A stretch of DNA of 64,000 nt, from assembly GCA_026182355.1 (NCBI GenBank), contig JAPFBL010001617.1:6883001-6947000 (forward strand), read 5' to 3'. This document shows positions 1 through 10,739 of the stretch, piece after piece. The stretch is from Hermatobates lingyangjiaoensis. Taxonomy: Eukaryota; Arthropoda; Insecta; Hemiptera; Hermatobatidae. Under the pieces are notes generated by a model. It saw nothing but the letters and a program-made list of their open reading frames with translations. It was not told the origin of the DNA and ran no database searches. Position numbers and translations under genes: made by a program. Position 1 is the stretch's first letter. Each line of letters begins with the position of its first letter.

Positions 1-334
1 AAAAACGAATAAATCGATGTATACTCGTATGTAAGATAGTTTGAATATTGTAGTAACGTTGTGTAGTTAGATAGAACATACAGTGAAACTATTGTTATGT
101 TGGCAACAATGTGAGGATATGCAGTGGGTGAAAAAGTGATGATTTTAGTGCACATGGATAATTAAAGCTAAGCGCTTGGCTAAGGCACACATAAAGGTCA
201 ACACAGTACAATTAAAGAATTGTACACTTAAAGTATTGGTTGATTTACAATTATTATGTTTTGTGTTCCATTAAGTAGAACAGGGTATTATGAATCTGTG
301 GAAGTGAAATTTAATGAACTGATATTTAGGCTAG
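1..334. other. no recognisable feature
   Basis: AT-rich sequence without a credible reading frame, repeat end or RNA gene. The same holds for about 565-749 between the SINE and the first family A copy. Confidence 0.5.
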
Positions 335-560
335 GTTAGAGGAGGTCAGGGTAGCCCAGCGGCTTGCGTGCTCGCCTCTGAACTGGTGGATCCAGATTCA
401 ATAGCCACTCTAGCCCTCGATTTATTCACGCAGCAAGTGAATAAATCTGAGCACTTAGTCCCTCAAAGAGAGCATTAAGCCGTTAATCCTGAGCCTGTAT
501 GATATCAGGTACTTGTTAAAGATCCTTATTAAGTTGGCTTTGGAAGTTTCATTGAACCTG
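335..560 (+). mobile_element. tRNA-derived SINE
   Basis: A good polymerase III A box (TAGCCCAGCGG, 352-362) is followed about 42 bp later by a degraded B box (agattcaatag, 394-404). The segment between reads like a tRNA body (gcgtgctcgcctctgaac). A non-tRNA tail follows, beginning ctagccctcgatttattc, with a short inverted repeat tttattcac/gtgaataaa. No mature tRNA acceptor stem closes around it, so it is a SINE rather than a working tRNA gene. The 3' end is uncertain. Confidence 0.6.
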
Positions 561-749
561 GGAAACAAGCTGATCCTGATAAATTTAATCTGATATATAT
601 ATAAACAAGTGTTACAAAAAATATTATCAAAACCACAAAAAACATATATATTAATTAATATAAATAAATATGCTGTGTAATGTATATATGGCAAGACTTT
701 CCGGTAGACAAGTAATGTAAAAAACTTTGTCTAATGCCTAACCACAATA

Positions 750-2505
750 AAAAAATCCGGAGTGGCCTACACTCAACTTTAATATAAGTAAATATAATAT
801 CAAACTTCTTGGATATATAATTTCCCATTTAACAATAATATAAATGTCTAAATGGGAGATGATTATTAGTCTTTCATTCCTGGAGGTAGTACAGATAGTG
901 ATTGATTCACTTGTCAATATATATGCTTATTTTTGTATATCACACCACTGATGTATATAATATCACTAGTTTATCTACAGCAGTAATACATTTTTGGAAA
1001 GCGAAAGTGACGACTTCGTGTTACGAAATAATCTCTTACTGGAGAAAATTGCTTTTGTTCCTATAGCCAGTGGATCTCCTACGACCAACGGATATTTCAA
1101 TGCTCATCAGTGCATGTCGTAATTGGCAGTTCCGGACCAGAGACCCACTGCTGCTAAATTCTGATCCTGCAGTTTTTGTTTAGGTCACAAATCATTGTCA
1201 AGGATAGGGACGCGGACGTCAGTCTGTCAGGGGAAGGAGTCGCATGGTCTTGCAGTTTTGCATTTTCTGAGGTACTCTATAACTTAGAAGTCATCAGGTC
1301 GTCATATTTAACTGACGAGCTGATTCTGAAAACTGTGAGAATCACGTAAGAAAAACAATGTCAGTGTGATCGAATCACCGAAGAAGTAGCTTAAAATTAC
1401 TTCTCTATAAAACTAAAAGTTCCATTCCTCTTAATTGAATATTACCCAAGGATAATAAGGTTCATCAACACAAGAAAATATACATCTAATATTAACTTTT
1501 GTTCGAGGGTGCAACATACAGATTGATTAGAGCGTTTAGTTGGACAAATCCCTCATACCATGGAAGTCATCAGAAATTATATGTTTGATTGGCATTGATT
1601 TTTTTTACGAAACAATTTTATTCCTCTTACAACTCATATTAAGTGATTAAATCATTTCAAATTTTTTCATTAAAACTCTGAACATTAATTTTCTTTCAGT
1701 CGATTTACTTAAAAAATTTCTAAAATCTGACAACCATGACAGGGGTGATCCGTTATTCTAGGATAGACATTCAGTTTTTATAGCTTTATTGCTCTTTGCG
1801 GTGATGGAAATTTCAGGAATTATTTTTTATTCTTTGGTGATTTCCTGCTCAATTTGTTGCCAAATTATCATTGTTTTTTAATGGGCCGTTTAGCGTCAAA
1901 AAAACTTTGTGAAGATAGCCCCTTTGGTTAATGTAATCTTAAAAAAAATTATCTCAACTCAACCCCACATAATGCTCTATTTTTAGGTATAATTTTATTT
2001 TGATACGTCAACCGTTATTGCTTCTATTGTCCTCAGAATCTTTCAGATTGAGTGATATGTCAAAATTTTTACATTTCATTGAGAACAAAAATATTTTGTG
2101 TTATTTTGAAAATCTTGTTTTCTTTCACTTACTGCTTTTGTAACCTCGAAAATAATGCCAAATTGCAAGACTCTGAGAATTAAAAGTTTAGGAGAAAAAA
2201 AAATGTTGTCTAAAAAGACATTTTGGCCAAAAAAATTACTTTCCCATCATGCATAATTGCTCCCAAACAATAGGACTCATTATCACTATGAGCCCCATTT
2301 TTGTGTTAAATATCAATTTAATCCATCAAAAATTCTGGACCGTAGATTCTATTCAGATACACACTCACCCACCCTTACACACACAGCATCGTCGAAAAAA
2401 CGTCATAAAACAATTTTGGAAACCTCAAAACATGTAATTCCATCAAAATCTCAACATCGACGTTTTTCACGATGACTGTAATTTACTTATAGTAAAGTAA
2501 AAATC
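750..2505 (+). repeat. family A repeat, near-full copy (HINE/Helentron-like, non-coding)
   Basis: Begins with the family start (aaaaaatccggagtggcctac), followed by the subterminal block actttaatataagtaaat. It ends with ttacttatagtaaagtaaaaa, the inverted partner of that block. In between lie blocks shared in order with 55845-57895: a 'ggaggtagtacagatagtg' block, a 'ttttatagctttattgctc' block near 1780, and the 3' section with gatccatcaaa and a CA-rich core near 2360-2400. No conserved protein-coding frame runs through it. Length about 1.75 kb. Confidence 0.7.
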
Positions 2506-2548
2506 AATAAATTTAAGTCAAAAAATAATAATGATACTAGTCAAAATA

Positions 2549-2930
2549 AGTTAACTTTTTTATGGGTACCTGGAAACAAGGTAATACAGGAGAACTAGTT
2601 AGTGAACCTTTTGGAACAGATTATAGTAACTGAAGAATGGATGAAGAAGAAAGCATAAAAGGATGTGAAGAAAGAATTTACAGTTGTGAGGAAATATTAT
2701 ATCTTTAAAGGAAAAAATTATAAATATAAGTAGGATACCTTACCGCCATTTGTTTTCTTATAATTACTTATTAAAAAAAATAACCATTACTTATGAAAGC
2801 TGCAATTAACTTCATACTAAGAATGCAGAGGCCCTCTGGAAATTGGGGAAACCTTGTATTGGTATTCTATCTGAATGCGAGGTAATTATCTTGAAGAGGA
2901 TAAAGATATTTGCAAACCATACCTATGACC
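2549..2930 (+). pseudogene. non-LTR retroposon RNase H / C-terminal remnant
   Basis: The frame at 2549 reads FLWVPGNKVIQEN, matching the 'WVPGHxGIxGNE' block of retroposon RNase H with the catalytic-region His replaced and a stop right after. Downstream translations (EEWMKKK; NAEALWKLGKPC near 2820) look like the C-terminal end of R1/LOA-type elements. Stops and frameshifts are frequent. It could belong to the same family as the RT scraps at 10.9 and 31.3 kb. Confidence 0.42.
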
Positions 2931-3161
2931 AATAAAAGTGATACAACATTCTTTAAGACCAATATTGAAGATCAGTAAAGCAATTAAAATCCAAAGCTTA
3001 TTTTAAAAACAAAAACGAGAAGCTCGATAGGTCAGATATGGTAGAGCTGTGCACGAGTTCATGATTTTCTCAGGCTCTCTGTTTAATCCAAATAATGAGG
3101 ATTTGTTTGATTGTTCAAGATCAATTATTTCAAATTTATTGTAGCTACAATAAAACAAATG

Positions 3162-5103
3162 AAAAAATCTGGAGTGGCCTACACTCAACTTTACTCTAAG
3201 TAACTTAATATCAAATTTTTTCAGTATATAATATATAACGTCTCATTTAAGCATAATGTGAACATCTAAATGGGATATGATTATTAGTCTTTCATTCCTG
3301 AGGTAGTAAGATAGTGATTGAAGGATATATCAATATATAAGCTTATTTTTGTACATCACACAGCTGATGCAAATAATTTCATTAGTATAACTACAGCAGT
3401 AATAACATTTTTGAAAAACCAAAGTGAACATTTCTCGATACGAAATATTCTCCTACAAGAGAACATGGCTTTTGTTCAAATAGCCAGTGAATTTTTTACA
3501 TCGTTTACTTGACATCCTTCTACATTGAATATTAAAGTAAAATTTTCAAATTTAAAACAGGAAAATACCCTTATTTTCTGTGAAAAACATCATAAACAGT
3601 GAAGAAAATGTTGTTTTAATGTGATTTATAATTAAAGATGTACGATAATTACATTTATTAATCTCTAAACGAAAGATTTCAATTTTGAATTATCTTTTAC
3701 ATTTTCGGTCTTTTATAGAATTATTATACTGGGAATTTTATGGCTTCTTAGTACTTAATAAGATCATTTTCCCTCCCCTTTGTCAAATATCATATATACG
3801 AATTTTTTTTGAGTGAGTGTTATCCTTTTCCTGCCTTCTGTACTCTGTTATAAGTTTGCTATCAATGTATATTGAGAAAAAATATATTAGTAATTAGTCA
3901 GTTTACATACTCAAATCGAAGTCAAAGCCAGCTATTCAATATAATTTAAATCTTTTATAGTTGGGAGCTTCTAATTTTTGAAAATAATAAATATGAACTA
4001 TTAGACTAGAATTGTAAAAAAAAACTGGATATTTCTCAACAAACATAAGTCCTCTTTCTTGAGGAAAGAGTCCATTCATTACATTTCAATATCATGAAAA
4101 GGTACTACATTCACAATTATAATGTAATTGTAACTGATATTAAGTTTTGCTCAAGAGTGCAATATATAGATTTTTTAAAGCATTTTATGAGACAAATCCA
4201 TCATGCCATGGAAGACAAAGGTAATTTATTTGTTTATTGGCGGTGATTTTTTACATGTAACAATATTATTCCTCTTACATGTCATAAAAGTCAATAAAAA
4301 TGAGCAATTCATAAAAAAAAATCATGAAGTTTCAATTACGGGAAAGAGCAATAACGCTATAAAAACTGTTTGTTTACCCTAGACTAAGAGATCACCTGCT
4401 CTACTTGTCGAATTTTTTATATTTTTTTACATTGTTTACATTGACTTAGAAATTTTTTGAGTGAATCCACTGAGATAAAATTGATATTTATAAAGGAACA
4501 ATTTGAATTGTCCATTGCTTATATGAGATGTAAGAAAAATAATATTGTGCAGGAAAATGATAACACTCACTCAGAAAAAATTCGTATATATGATATTTGA
4601 CAAAGGGGAAGGAAAATGATCTTATTAAATACTGCGAAGCCATAAAATTCTCTGTATTATAATTCTGTAAATATAATTCTGTATTCACAGAAAATAAGGG
4701 TATTTTCCTGTTTCAAATTTGAAAATTTTACTTTAATATTCAATGTAGAAGGATGTCAAGTAAACGATGTAAGAAATCCACTGGCTATTTGAACAAAAGC
4801 CATGTTCTCTTGTAGGAGATTATTTCATATAGAGAAATGTTCACTTTGGTTTTTCAAAAATGTTATTACTGCTGTAGTTATACTAATGAAATTATTTGCA
4901 TCAGCTGTGTGATGTACGAAAATAAGCTTATATATTGATATGTCCTTCAATCACTATCTTACTACCTCAGGAATGAAAGACTAATAATCATATCCCATTT
5001 AGATGTTTACGTTATGCTTAAATGAGACGTTATGTGTTATATACTCAAGAAATTTGATATTCAGTTACTTATAGTAAAGTTGAGTGTAGGCCACTCCAGA
5101 TTT
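3162..5103. repeat. family A fold-back copy (direct arm then inverted arm)
   Basis: From 3162 to about 4275 the sequence is collinear with a plus-strand family A copy. From about 4280 to 5103 it is the reverse complement of one, ending ...gtaggccactccag. The matching arms are about 3165-3830 and 4555-5103, for example atttaaaacaggaaaataccc near 3555 against its complement near 4700. The structure could form a hairpin of over 500 bp. No coding function seen. Confidence 0.62.
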
Positions 5104-6410
5104 TTTACTTTACTATAAATAAAGCATAGTGATCGTGAAAAAATTCGACTCGAGATTTTGACGGAATTACATCTTTTGAGGTCCCAAAAGTCGTTTTATG
5201 AAGTTTTTTCGATCATGTCTATGTGTGTTGTCTGTGTGGTTTTTTCAGTAAAATGTAAATAAAAATTTTGACTTATAATTCAATTCAATCTGGAAGCTTG
5301 TGAGAGCGATACATGCCGTTTAACGGATAAAAATGAAACTATACCTAAAAATTAAACTTTGTATGGAGGATGAGTTGAGATAATTTTTTTCAGAATTACA
5401 TTAACCAAAATGCAAAGAACAATAAAGCTATAAAAACTGAGTATTGACCCTTATCTAATGGATTACTTCCTATATTTGTCGTATTTGTTTACATTTATTT
5501 GCATTGTTCACATTGACTTAGAATTTTTTTGATTGAATCTACTGAAATGAAATTCTGGTTTAGAGGTTTATTGAATATTTTTTAAATATGTGCTTAATAT
5601 GAGATGTAAAAGAATAAAATTCGTACATGTAAAAAATCAACGCCAATCAAACATATAATTTCTGATACTTTCAATAGTACGATGGACTTGTTTCACAAAA
5701 TGCTCTATTCAATCTATATGTTGCACACTTGAACAAAAAGTAATTTCAGACGTAATTTTTTTTGTATTTATGAACTACATTAAGTTTGGGTAATATTGAA
5801 GTGTGAGGAATGGAGACCTTCCTATTTTGTTGTTGATAAATATCCAGTTTTATCACAATTCTAGTTTAATAATTCATATCTATTATTTTCAAACATTTCA
5901 AGCTTCCAGAAAAGGCGGCTTTGAATTTAATTTGAGTATGCAACATTGTCTAATTACTAATATATTTTTTCTCAATATACATTTTAACAACCTTATAACA
6001 GAGTACAACACGCAGTAAATAGATAACACTCGTTCAGATTAATTATATTTTTATAATATAATTTTATAAGAGACCAAAAATGAAAACCAGTAAGTTCTCC
6101 AGTAAGAGATTATTTCGTAACACGAAATTTACACTTTCACTTTTCAAAATTGTTATTACTGCTGTAGTTATACTAATGATATTATATGCATCAGTGGTGT
6201 GGTACACAAAAATAAGCATATATATTAAAGTGGATCAATCACTTATCTGTACTACCTCCAGGGATGAAGGACTAATAAACATCTCCCATTTAGATATTTA
6301 TCTCCCATACTATGCCTAAATGGGACATTATATATTGTATACCTAAGAAGTTTGATATTATGTTTACTTGTGGTAATGTTAGGTGTAGGCCACTCCACAT
6401 TTTTTTCCTA
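5104..6410 (-). repeat. family A repeat, internally shortened copy
   Basis: Minus-strand copy: it opens on the plus strand with actttactataaataaag (reverse of the family 3' end) and closes with gtgtaggccactccac (reverse of the family 5' end). It abuts the previous copy without spacer, the shared junction being cactccagattttttacttt. Confidence 0.65.
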
Positions 6411-6849
6411 TAATAGTGGTTTGTTGTTCTTTCTGGTAACAACAATTACTTTGATTAAAATTATAATAACATTTTATTGCTTAAAACTGTTAATGTTTAT
6501 AATGTGAATAATTGAATTATTTTTGTTTTCGCACTACATATACTGTACTGTCATACAATTTTAGAAAAAAGTTTTTTTTTATGGCATTAAGGTGAAATTA
6601 TTTTTTATATTAATTATTTCATTAATTATATGCTTAAAGAATGTTTTTTATATGGTACGAGGAGTACTAATTAGTGAAGTAAACATATTTATCATAACGT
6701 TTAGTGATCTGTACATTTGCTCTACTTTCTATAGTTAAATCAGAAACTGTCTTCTTTCTAGGATTTTTTTACTTTTGAAATGAATGGATTAAAGAATTAG
6801 TGTGAAGGGGGAAAGATGATGAAATGTCTGTTATCAAGATGATTGTTTG

Positions 6850-7300
6850 ACGATGGGAGATATACAGGTGTGGAATGGGTGGAGATGGGCAGGTAGTCGA
6901 GGATGCGAGTGGCACTTACAGTCAGCTTCGCACTCCCTCTCCTTCATTCAGCTCTCTCTCCCTCCGACTCGTGCAAGTAGTGAGACCACCGTAGTCGCCC
7001 CATCTAGCCAGGAATGTAAAGAAAAAACCTCTTTCTCCTTCTGGCTAGTCGGTACAAGACGCTCCAGGTTAATTAGGCCACTTGTGACGCCATAGCGCAT
7101 GCTTCTCACACATGACTCCGGTTATTAAGAGAGATCTAACCGGTCCAGACGAATTCGTCAAATAACAACACATTAGTCATCCCAACCTACCCAGCTGCTG
7201 CACGGATCACAAGCATTAACCCACTCCGCTAACCATTTAAACCATAGCCCAATTTAATTATCACCTCTACCTCCTCGTCACACATGTGGCTTCATTAACT
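6850..7300. other. GC-richer single-copy island, candidate regulatory element
   Basis: About 450 bp of balanced composition inside AT-rich DNA, not matching any repeat in the window. It holds pyrimidine runs (ctctccttcattcag, ctctctccctcc) and E-box-like cacttgtg and cacatgtg sites, with ttaattagg between. An open frame of 82 codons exists but does not resemble a known protein. It could be an enhancer, a promoter with a 5' untranslated exon of the glypican gene, or an unrelated remnant. Confidence 0.35.
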
Positions 7301-8299
7301 TATCACCTCTTCCTAAAACAACATATAGTAATAATACGTGTTAAATTTACATTGTTCAGAAGTTTTTATGTACTATTTATCATTTGGAAATATATATACA
7401 GAAATATCACAATAAATACATGTGAATCTATAACCAAAGAAATCACTATAATATTTCATTTTTCTATTGAAAATTCTAATATTGAAAATAAATAGAGTGA
7501 AAACAGTTGGACTTTTGTAACAAATCTGAAGTGGTATATTAATCAATTTTACTATAAGGATACATAATATCAAACTTTAATATTATGAAATAAAATATAA
7601 AATTGAGTTTTTTCTTTTATTTTAATGTGGTCATGGCGAAGTTCTATCAATTCCATATATAATCAATAAATATTTCGTTTGTTTTAATATGGCTAGACCC
7701 ATTTTATCTAGTTGTAACAAAATTGAAATCATTGATTTAACTTTGGGTGTTATTATTATGATCTAAGTGCTAGTCTGTCTCATTGCCTCGACCCCTTTCT
7801 TTTGACGATACCAAAACCAACTTTAGACTTAAGTTGATAAATTAAGCACATAATTGTTTTATCATGTGTGAGCAACTATCTCACGCAAGTATTGGTTTTA
7901 GGTAGTGTTGGACAGTTCCTACATTTTTTCCGATTCCTTAGCTGCTAAGGTTTTACCTGGATGAGATCAGCAACGTAATTATCTTAATTTACGTTATAAA
8001 TTATAAATGGAACTAGATACAATTAAACAAAGGTATGAATAGTGAGTAGCCGACACAACTGACAAATTTGGAAAATTATTCTGGTCGCTGCACCATCATC
8101 GGAGAGGATCTTCGCCCTGTCCAATTATTTTAACTTTTTCATACTCGGGCATTTCAAACTAGATGCAGTACTGAAGATAGACTCCTCTTGACTTTATTGT
8201 TATGGTAGGTTTAAAACTGGTTGTAGTTTCCTCCAGGCATTGTAATTATTAGAATTGTAGTAATGATAGTAGTTTGTTTCTTGTTTTTTGCTTGTTGAT
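7301..8299. other. no recognisable feature
   Basis: AT-rich, no convincing frame or repeat. The open frame of 69 codons near 7290 is compositional. Confidence 0.45.
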
Positions 8300-8770
8300 G
8301 TTATGTTGATAGATGTGTTCTCTTATATTTATTAAAGGTGTTATTACTAACGGTAGTTTTCTCTTGTCTTTACTCTTAATGTAGGTGTAGTATGGAGCTA
8401 GTTATTTGAGTCATTACTCTTATTGTAAGTATAGTGCTAACACTGGTTCTCTCTTGTATTTGTTCTTTCACTAGAAAGGAAACATAAGCATAGAATAAGT
8501 TTTTGCCTACTGCAAAAGAGTACTTTTCTGGTGTCTTAATTCCTATTGCAGATGAACTACTCACCACAGTTTTCTCTGGTCTCTATCTGGTATACTGCTA
8601 ACAGAAGTCACCTCTTGTCCTTATTCTTATTGCGAGTGTTGTTCTAACGGTTTTATTTTTTGGTTTTTGTTCTTATTGTAGATTTTTTATAATTACTCCT
8701 ACTGCAGGTATAGTACTGACGGCACATTTGATTGGTATTTATTCTCCTTGTAAGTGTAGTCAGATTGTAA
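8300..8770 (+). repeat. degenerate minisatellite, unit roughly 50-60 bp
   Basis: A block of the form 'tcttattgtaggtatagt - gctaacgg - ttttctcttgt' recurs with variation: ctcttaatgtaggtgtagt, ctcttattgtaagtatagt, ttcttattgcgagtgttg, ctcctactgcaggtatagt, ctccttgtaagtgtagt. The same vocabulary reappears at 11860-12080. Units are too diverged to fix a period by eye. Confidence 0.45.
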
Positions 8771-9136
8771 TAATCTTTGATAAACATATTTGTAACAATA
8801 TAATAAAACATGTATTATAGCTACCCACCATTATGTTATAGTTTGTTAACTGCCACTGACTCAAGTCTTGTTTGGTTTAAGTGTCAACTATTATGTTAAT
8901 TAGTGTTTATTAGTTTTGCATATAGTAATCAATGTTAACGTAATAAAGAAATGACTTATTGTAAAAGGATTTTGATCTGTATATCAAGAAATAAAACTAT
9001 GTAAGAAACACCAATGAACCATATGTTTTATGATGCTTTCTAGGAGGAAGGAAGCTTGCCTAACAAAGGAAATAAATCATTCGGAATATTGTTATCATTA
9101 ACAATTAATAGCATATATATATATATATATATATAT

Positions 9137-9630
9137 GTTTTATTAAAAGTAATACCCAATTTAACTTTTACACTTTTTCTTATCCGTTTTTCAAGTGTTC
9201 TCATACTTGACTTCCATGGTTCTGGAACTAAAAACATAAGTTCACCAAAATTTCTATTATTATACACCGACATGTTTCGGTCATCGTTGACCATTTTCAA
9301 GGTTAAAGAATATATAAAATTATTAATGATCGAAAAGTGAATAACAATTAAAATAAACTAAAATAAACATAACGAGTCCATAACACGTTATGTTTAATGT
9401 TTATTTTAGTTTATTTTAATTGTTATTCACTTTTCGATCATTAATAATTTTATATATTCTTTAACCTTGAAAATGGTCAACGATGACCGAAACATGTCGG
9501 TGTATAATAATAGAAATTTTGGTGAACTTATGTTTTTAGTTCCAGAACCATGGAAGTCAAGTATGAGAACACTTGAAAAACGGATAAGAAAAAGTGTAAA
9601 AGTTAAATTGGGCATTACTTTTAATAAAAC
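9137..9630. repeat. long palindrome E1, PLE terminus-like, flanked by TA repeats
   Basis: Arms 9137-9373 and 9388-9630 are near-perfect reverse complements around a short loop (cgagtccataacac), so both strands give the same hypothetical peptide. The inner arm contains the PLE-terminus signature: cttgaaaat, a 5-bp hairpin ggtca-acga-tgacc, then gaaac (9466-9494; mirror 9274-9302). A (TA)n run of about 24 bp borders the left and another the right. Confidence 0.7.
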
Positions 9631-9679
9631 GTGTATAAATGAAGGCCTGCTCCCCAAATATATATATATATATATATAT

Positions 9680-9810
9680 AACCGTGTAAAATTGAGGATA
9701 GTTAGCACACAAAGTAAAGAAACACACTCAAATTTTCGGGCAATCCGTCTTCAGGAGAAAAAGGAAAGAGAGACCAAGCACGTTGTAGACGCAACGGCTA
9801 GAAACCCATA
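9680..9810 (-). repeat. single PLE terminus E2 between TA repeats
   Basis: Minus strand reads CCTGAAGACGG-attg-cCCGAAAA (9733-9755): a hammerhead-like core CUGAAGA, a GG/CC stem and GAAA. It sits between TA-rich runs near 9660 and 9811 with the same spacing as its neighbours but without an inverted partner. Confidence 0.5.
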
Positions 9811-9868
9811 TATATATATATGTATATATATAAATTAATAATCAGCAATAACTCTTGATATAATATAT

Positions 9869-10125
9869 TAATTAAAAACCACAATAAACAAATATATATT
9901 AGATGCAATGCTCTATGGCCTTTCGTTACAACATCATCAGAGATCTAAATGAACTAAACAAAAAATATAATGATATTTATATTATATTTATATATAATAA
10001 TATATATAATATAATATATCATTATTATATTTTTTGTTTAGTTCATTTAGCTCACTGATGATCTTGTAACGAAAGGCTTTAAAGCATTGTATCTAATATA
10101 TATTTGTTTATTGTGGTTGTTTAAT
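9869..10125. repeat. palindrome E3, PLE terminus-like
   Basis: Arms (from taaaaaccacaataaac to its complement gtttattgtggttgttta) enclose an AT-only centre near 9985-10020. The minus strand at 9919-9940 and the plus strand at 10055-10074 both carry the exact hammerhead string CTGATGA followed 9 bases later by GAAA. Confidence 0.65.
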
Positions 10126-10187
10126 TCAGATATATATATATTTGTGTATGAGGAAAGGAATTCTTCATGTAAGCACATTTCATTAAA

Positions 10188-10324
10188 ATAAACAGGAGCT
10201 CCTGCATTCACGACTTTTATGCTGGTCTGCTCTAGTATTCTAACAACTACCAGCCTACCGTAAAATTGTTAGAAAACTAGAGCAGACCAGCTTAAAAGTT
10301 GTGAATGCAGAAGCTGATGTTTAT
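10188..10324. repeat. palindrome E4 flanked by TA repeat
   Basis: Left arm ataaacaggagctcctgc... and right arm ...gaatgcagaagctgatgtttat are inverted copies with a loop near 10250-10265; the shared core is ctggtctgctctag. A (TA)n run follows at once. No clear hammerhead core. Confidence 0.55.
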
Positions 10325-10403
10325 ATATATATATATATATGTTATTATTATATATATTATATACATAAAAAGATTTCACATAAACACGTGAAACAACAAT
10401 CAA

Positions 10404-10588
10404 TGATCAAACCACAATAAGAAACGGGAAAACAAGACCAAGATCCCTCAACCGTAACAAGCGGTCCTCGTCAGAGTCAAAAACCCAACTGAACCCAACT
10501 CAGTTGGGTTTTTGACTCTGACGAGGACCGCTTGTTACGGTTGAGGGATCTTGGTCTTGTTTTCCCGTTTCTTATTGTGGTTTGATCA
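10404..10588. repeat. near-perfect 185-bp palindrome E5
   Basis: tgatcaaaccacaataag... is matched by ...cttattgtggtttgatca; the arms meet around cccaactgaacccaactcag. The plus-strand arm includes CTGACGAGGACCGC followed by a ccg-cttgtta-cgg hairpin, another PLE-terminus-like core. A diverged relative lies at 41745-41880. TA repeats lie on both sides (about 10321-10370 and 10590-10618). Confidence 0.65.
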
Positions 10589-10618
10589 TATATTATATAC
10601 ATATATATGTATATATGT

Positions 10619-10739
10619 AATTCTTGCTTTGTTGAAGAACCCATTGTTTTTGGGAAATAGTGAAACACGGGAAAAGTGCTTTTTCTTTCGTTATGATAAA
10701 TTGGCTGTTAATTTTAAACAACTCTCTAGATAATCATAA
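10619..10739. other. possible further PLE terminus scrap
   Basis: gttgaagaacccattg...tgggaaatagtgaaacacg near 10630-10670 has the same layout (GAAGA, short CCCA/TGGG stem, later GAAAC) but is too short to be sure. Confidence 0.25.

Noticed and set aside
352..404. Functional tRNA gene
   Set aside because: B box is degraded and acceptor stem does not pair; SINE explanation fits better.
6847..7095. 82-codon frame in a GC-richer island as a first coding exon
   Set aside because: No hydrophobic signal core after the Met and no recognised domain; kept only as an island.
9040..9838. Similar 50-plus residue peptides on opposite strands (MKMVNDDRN...)
   Set aside because: They are the same sequence read from the two arms of palindrome E1, with no family resemblance; a structural by-product, not two genes.
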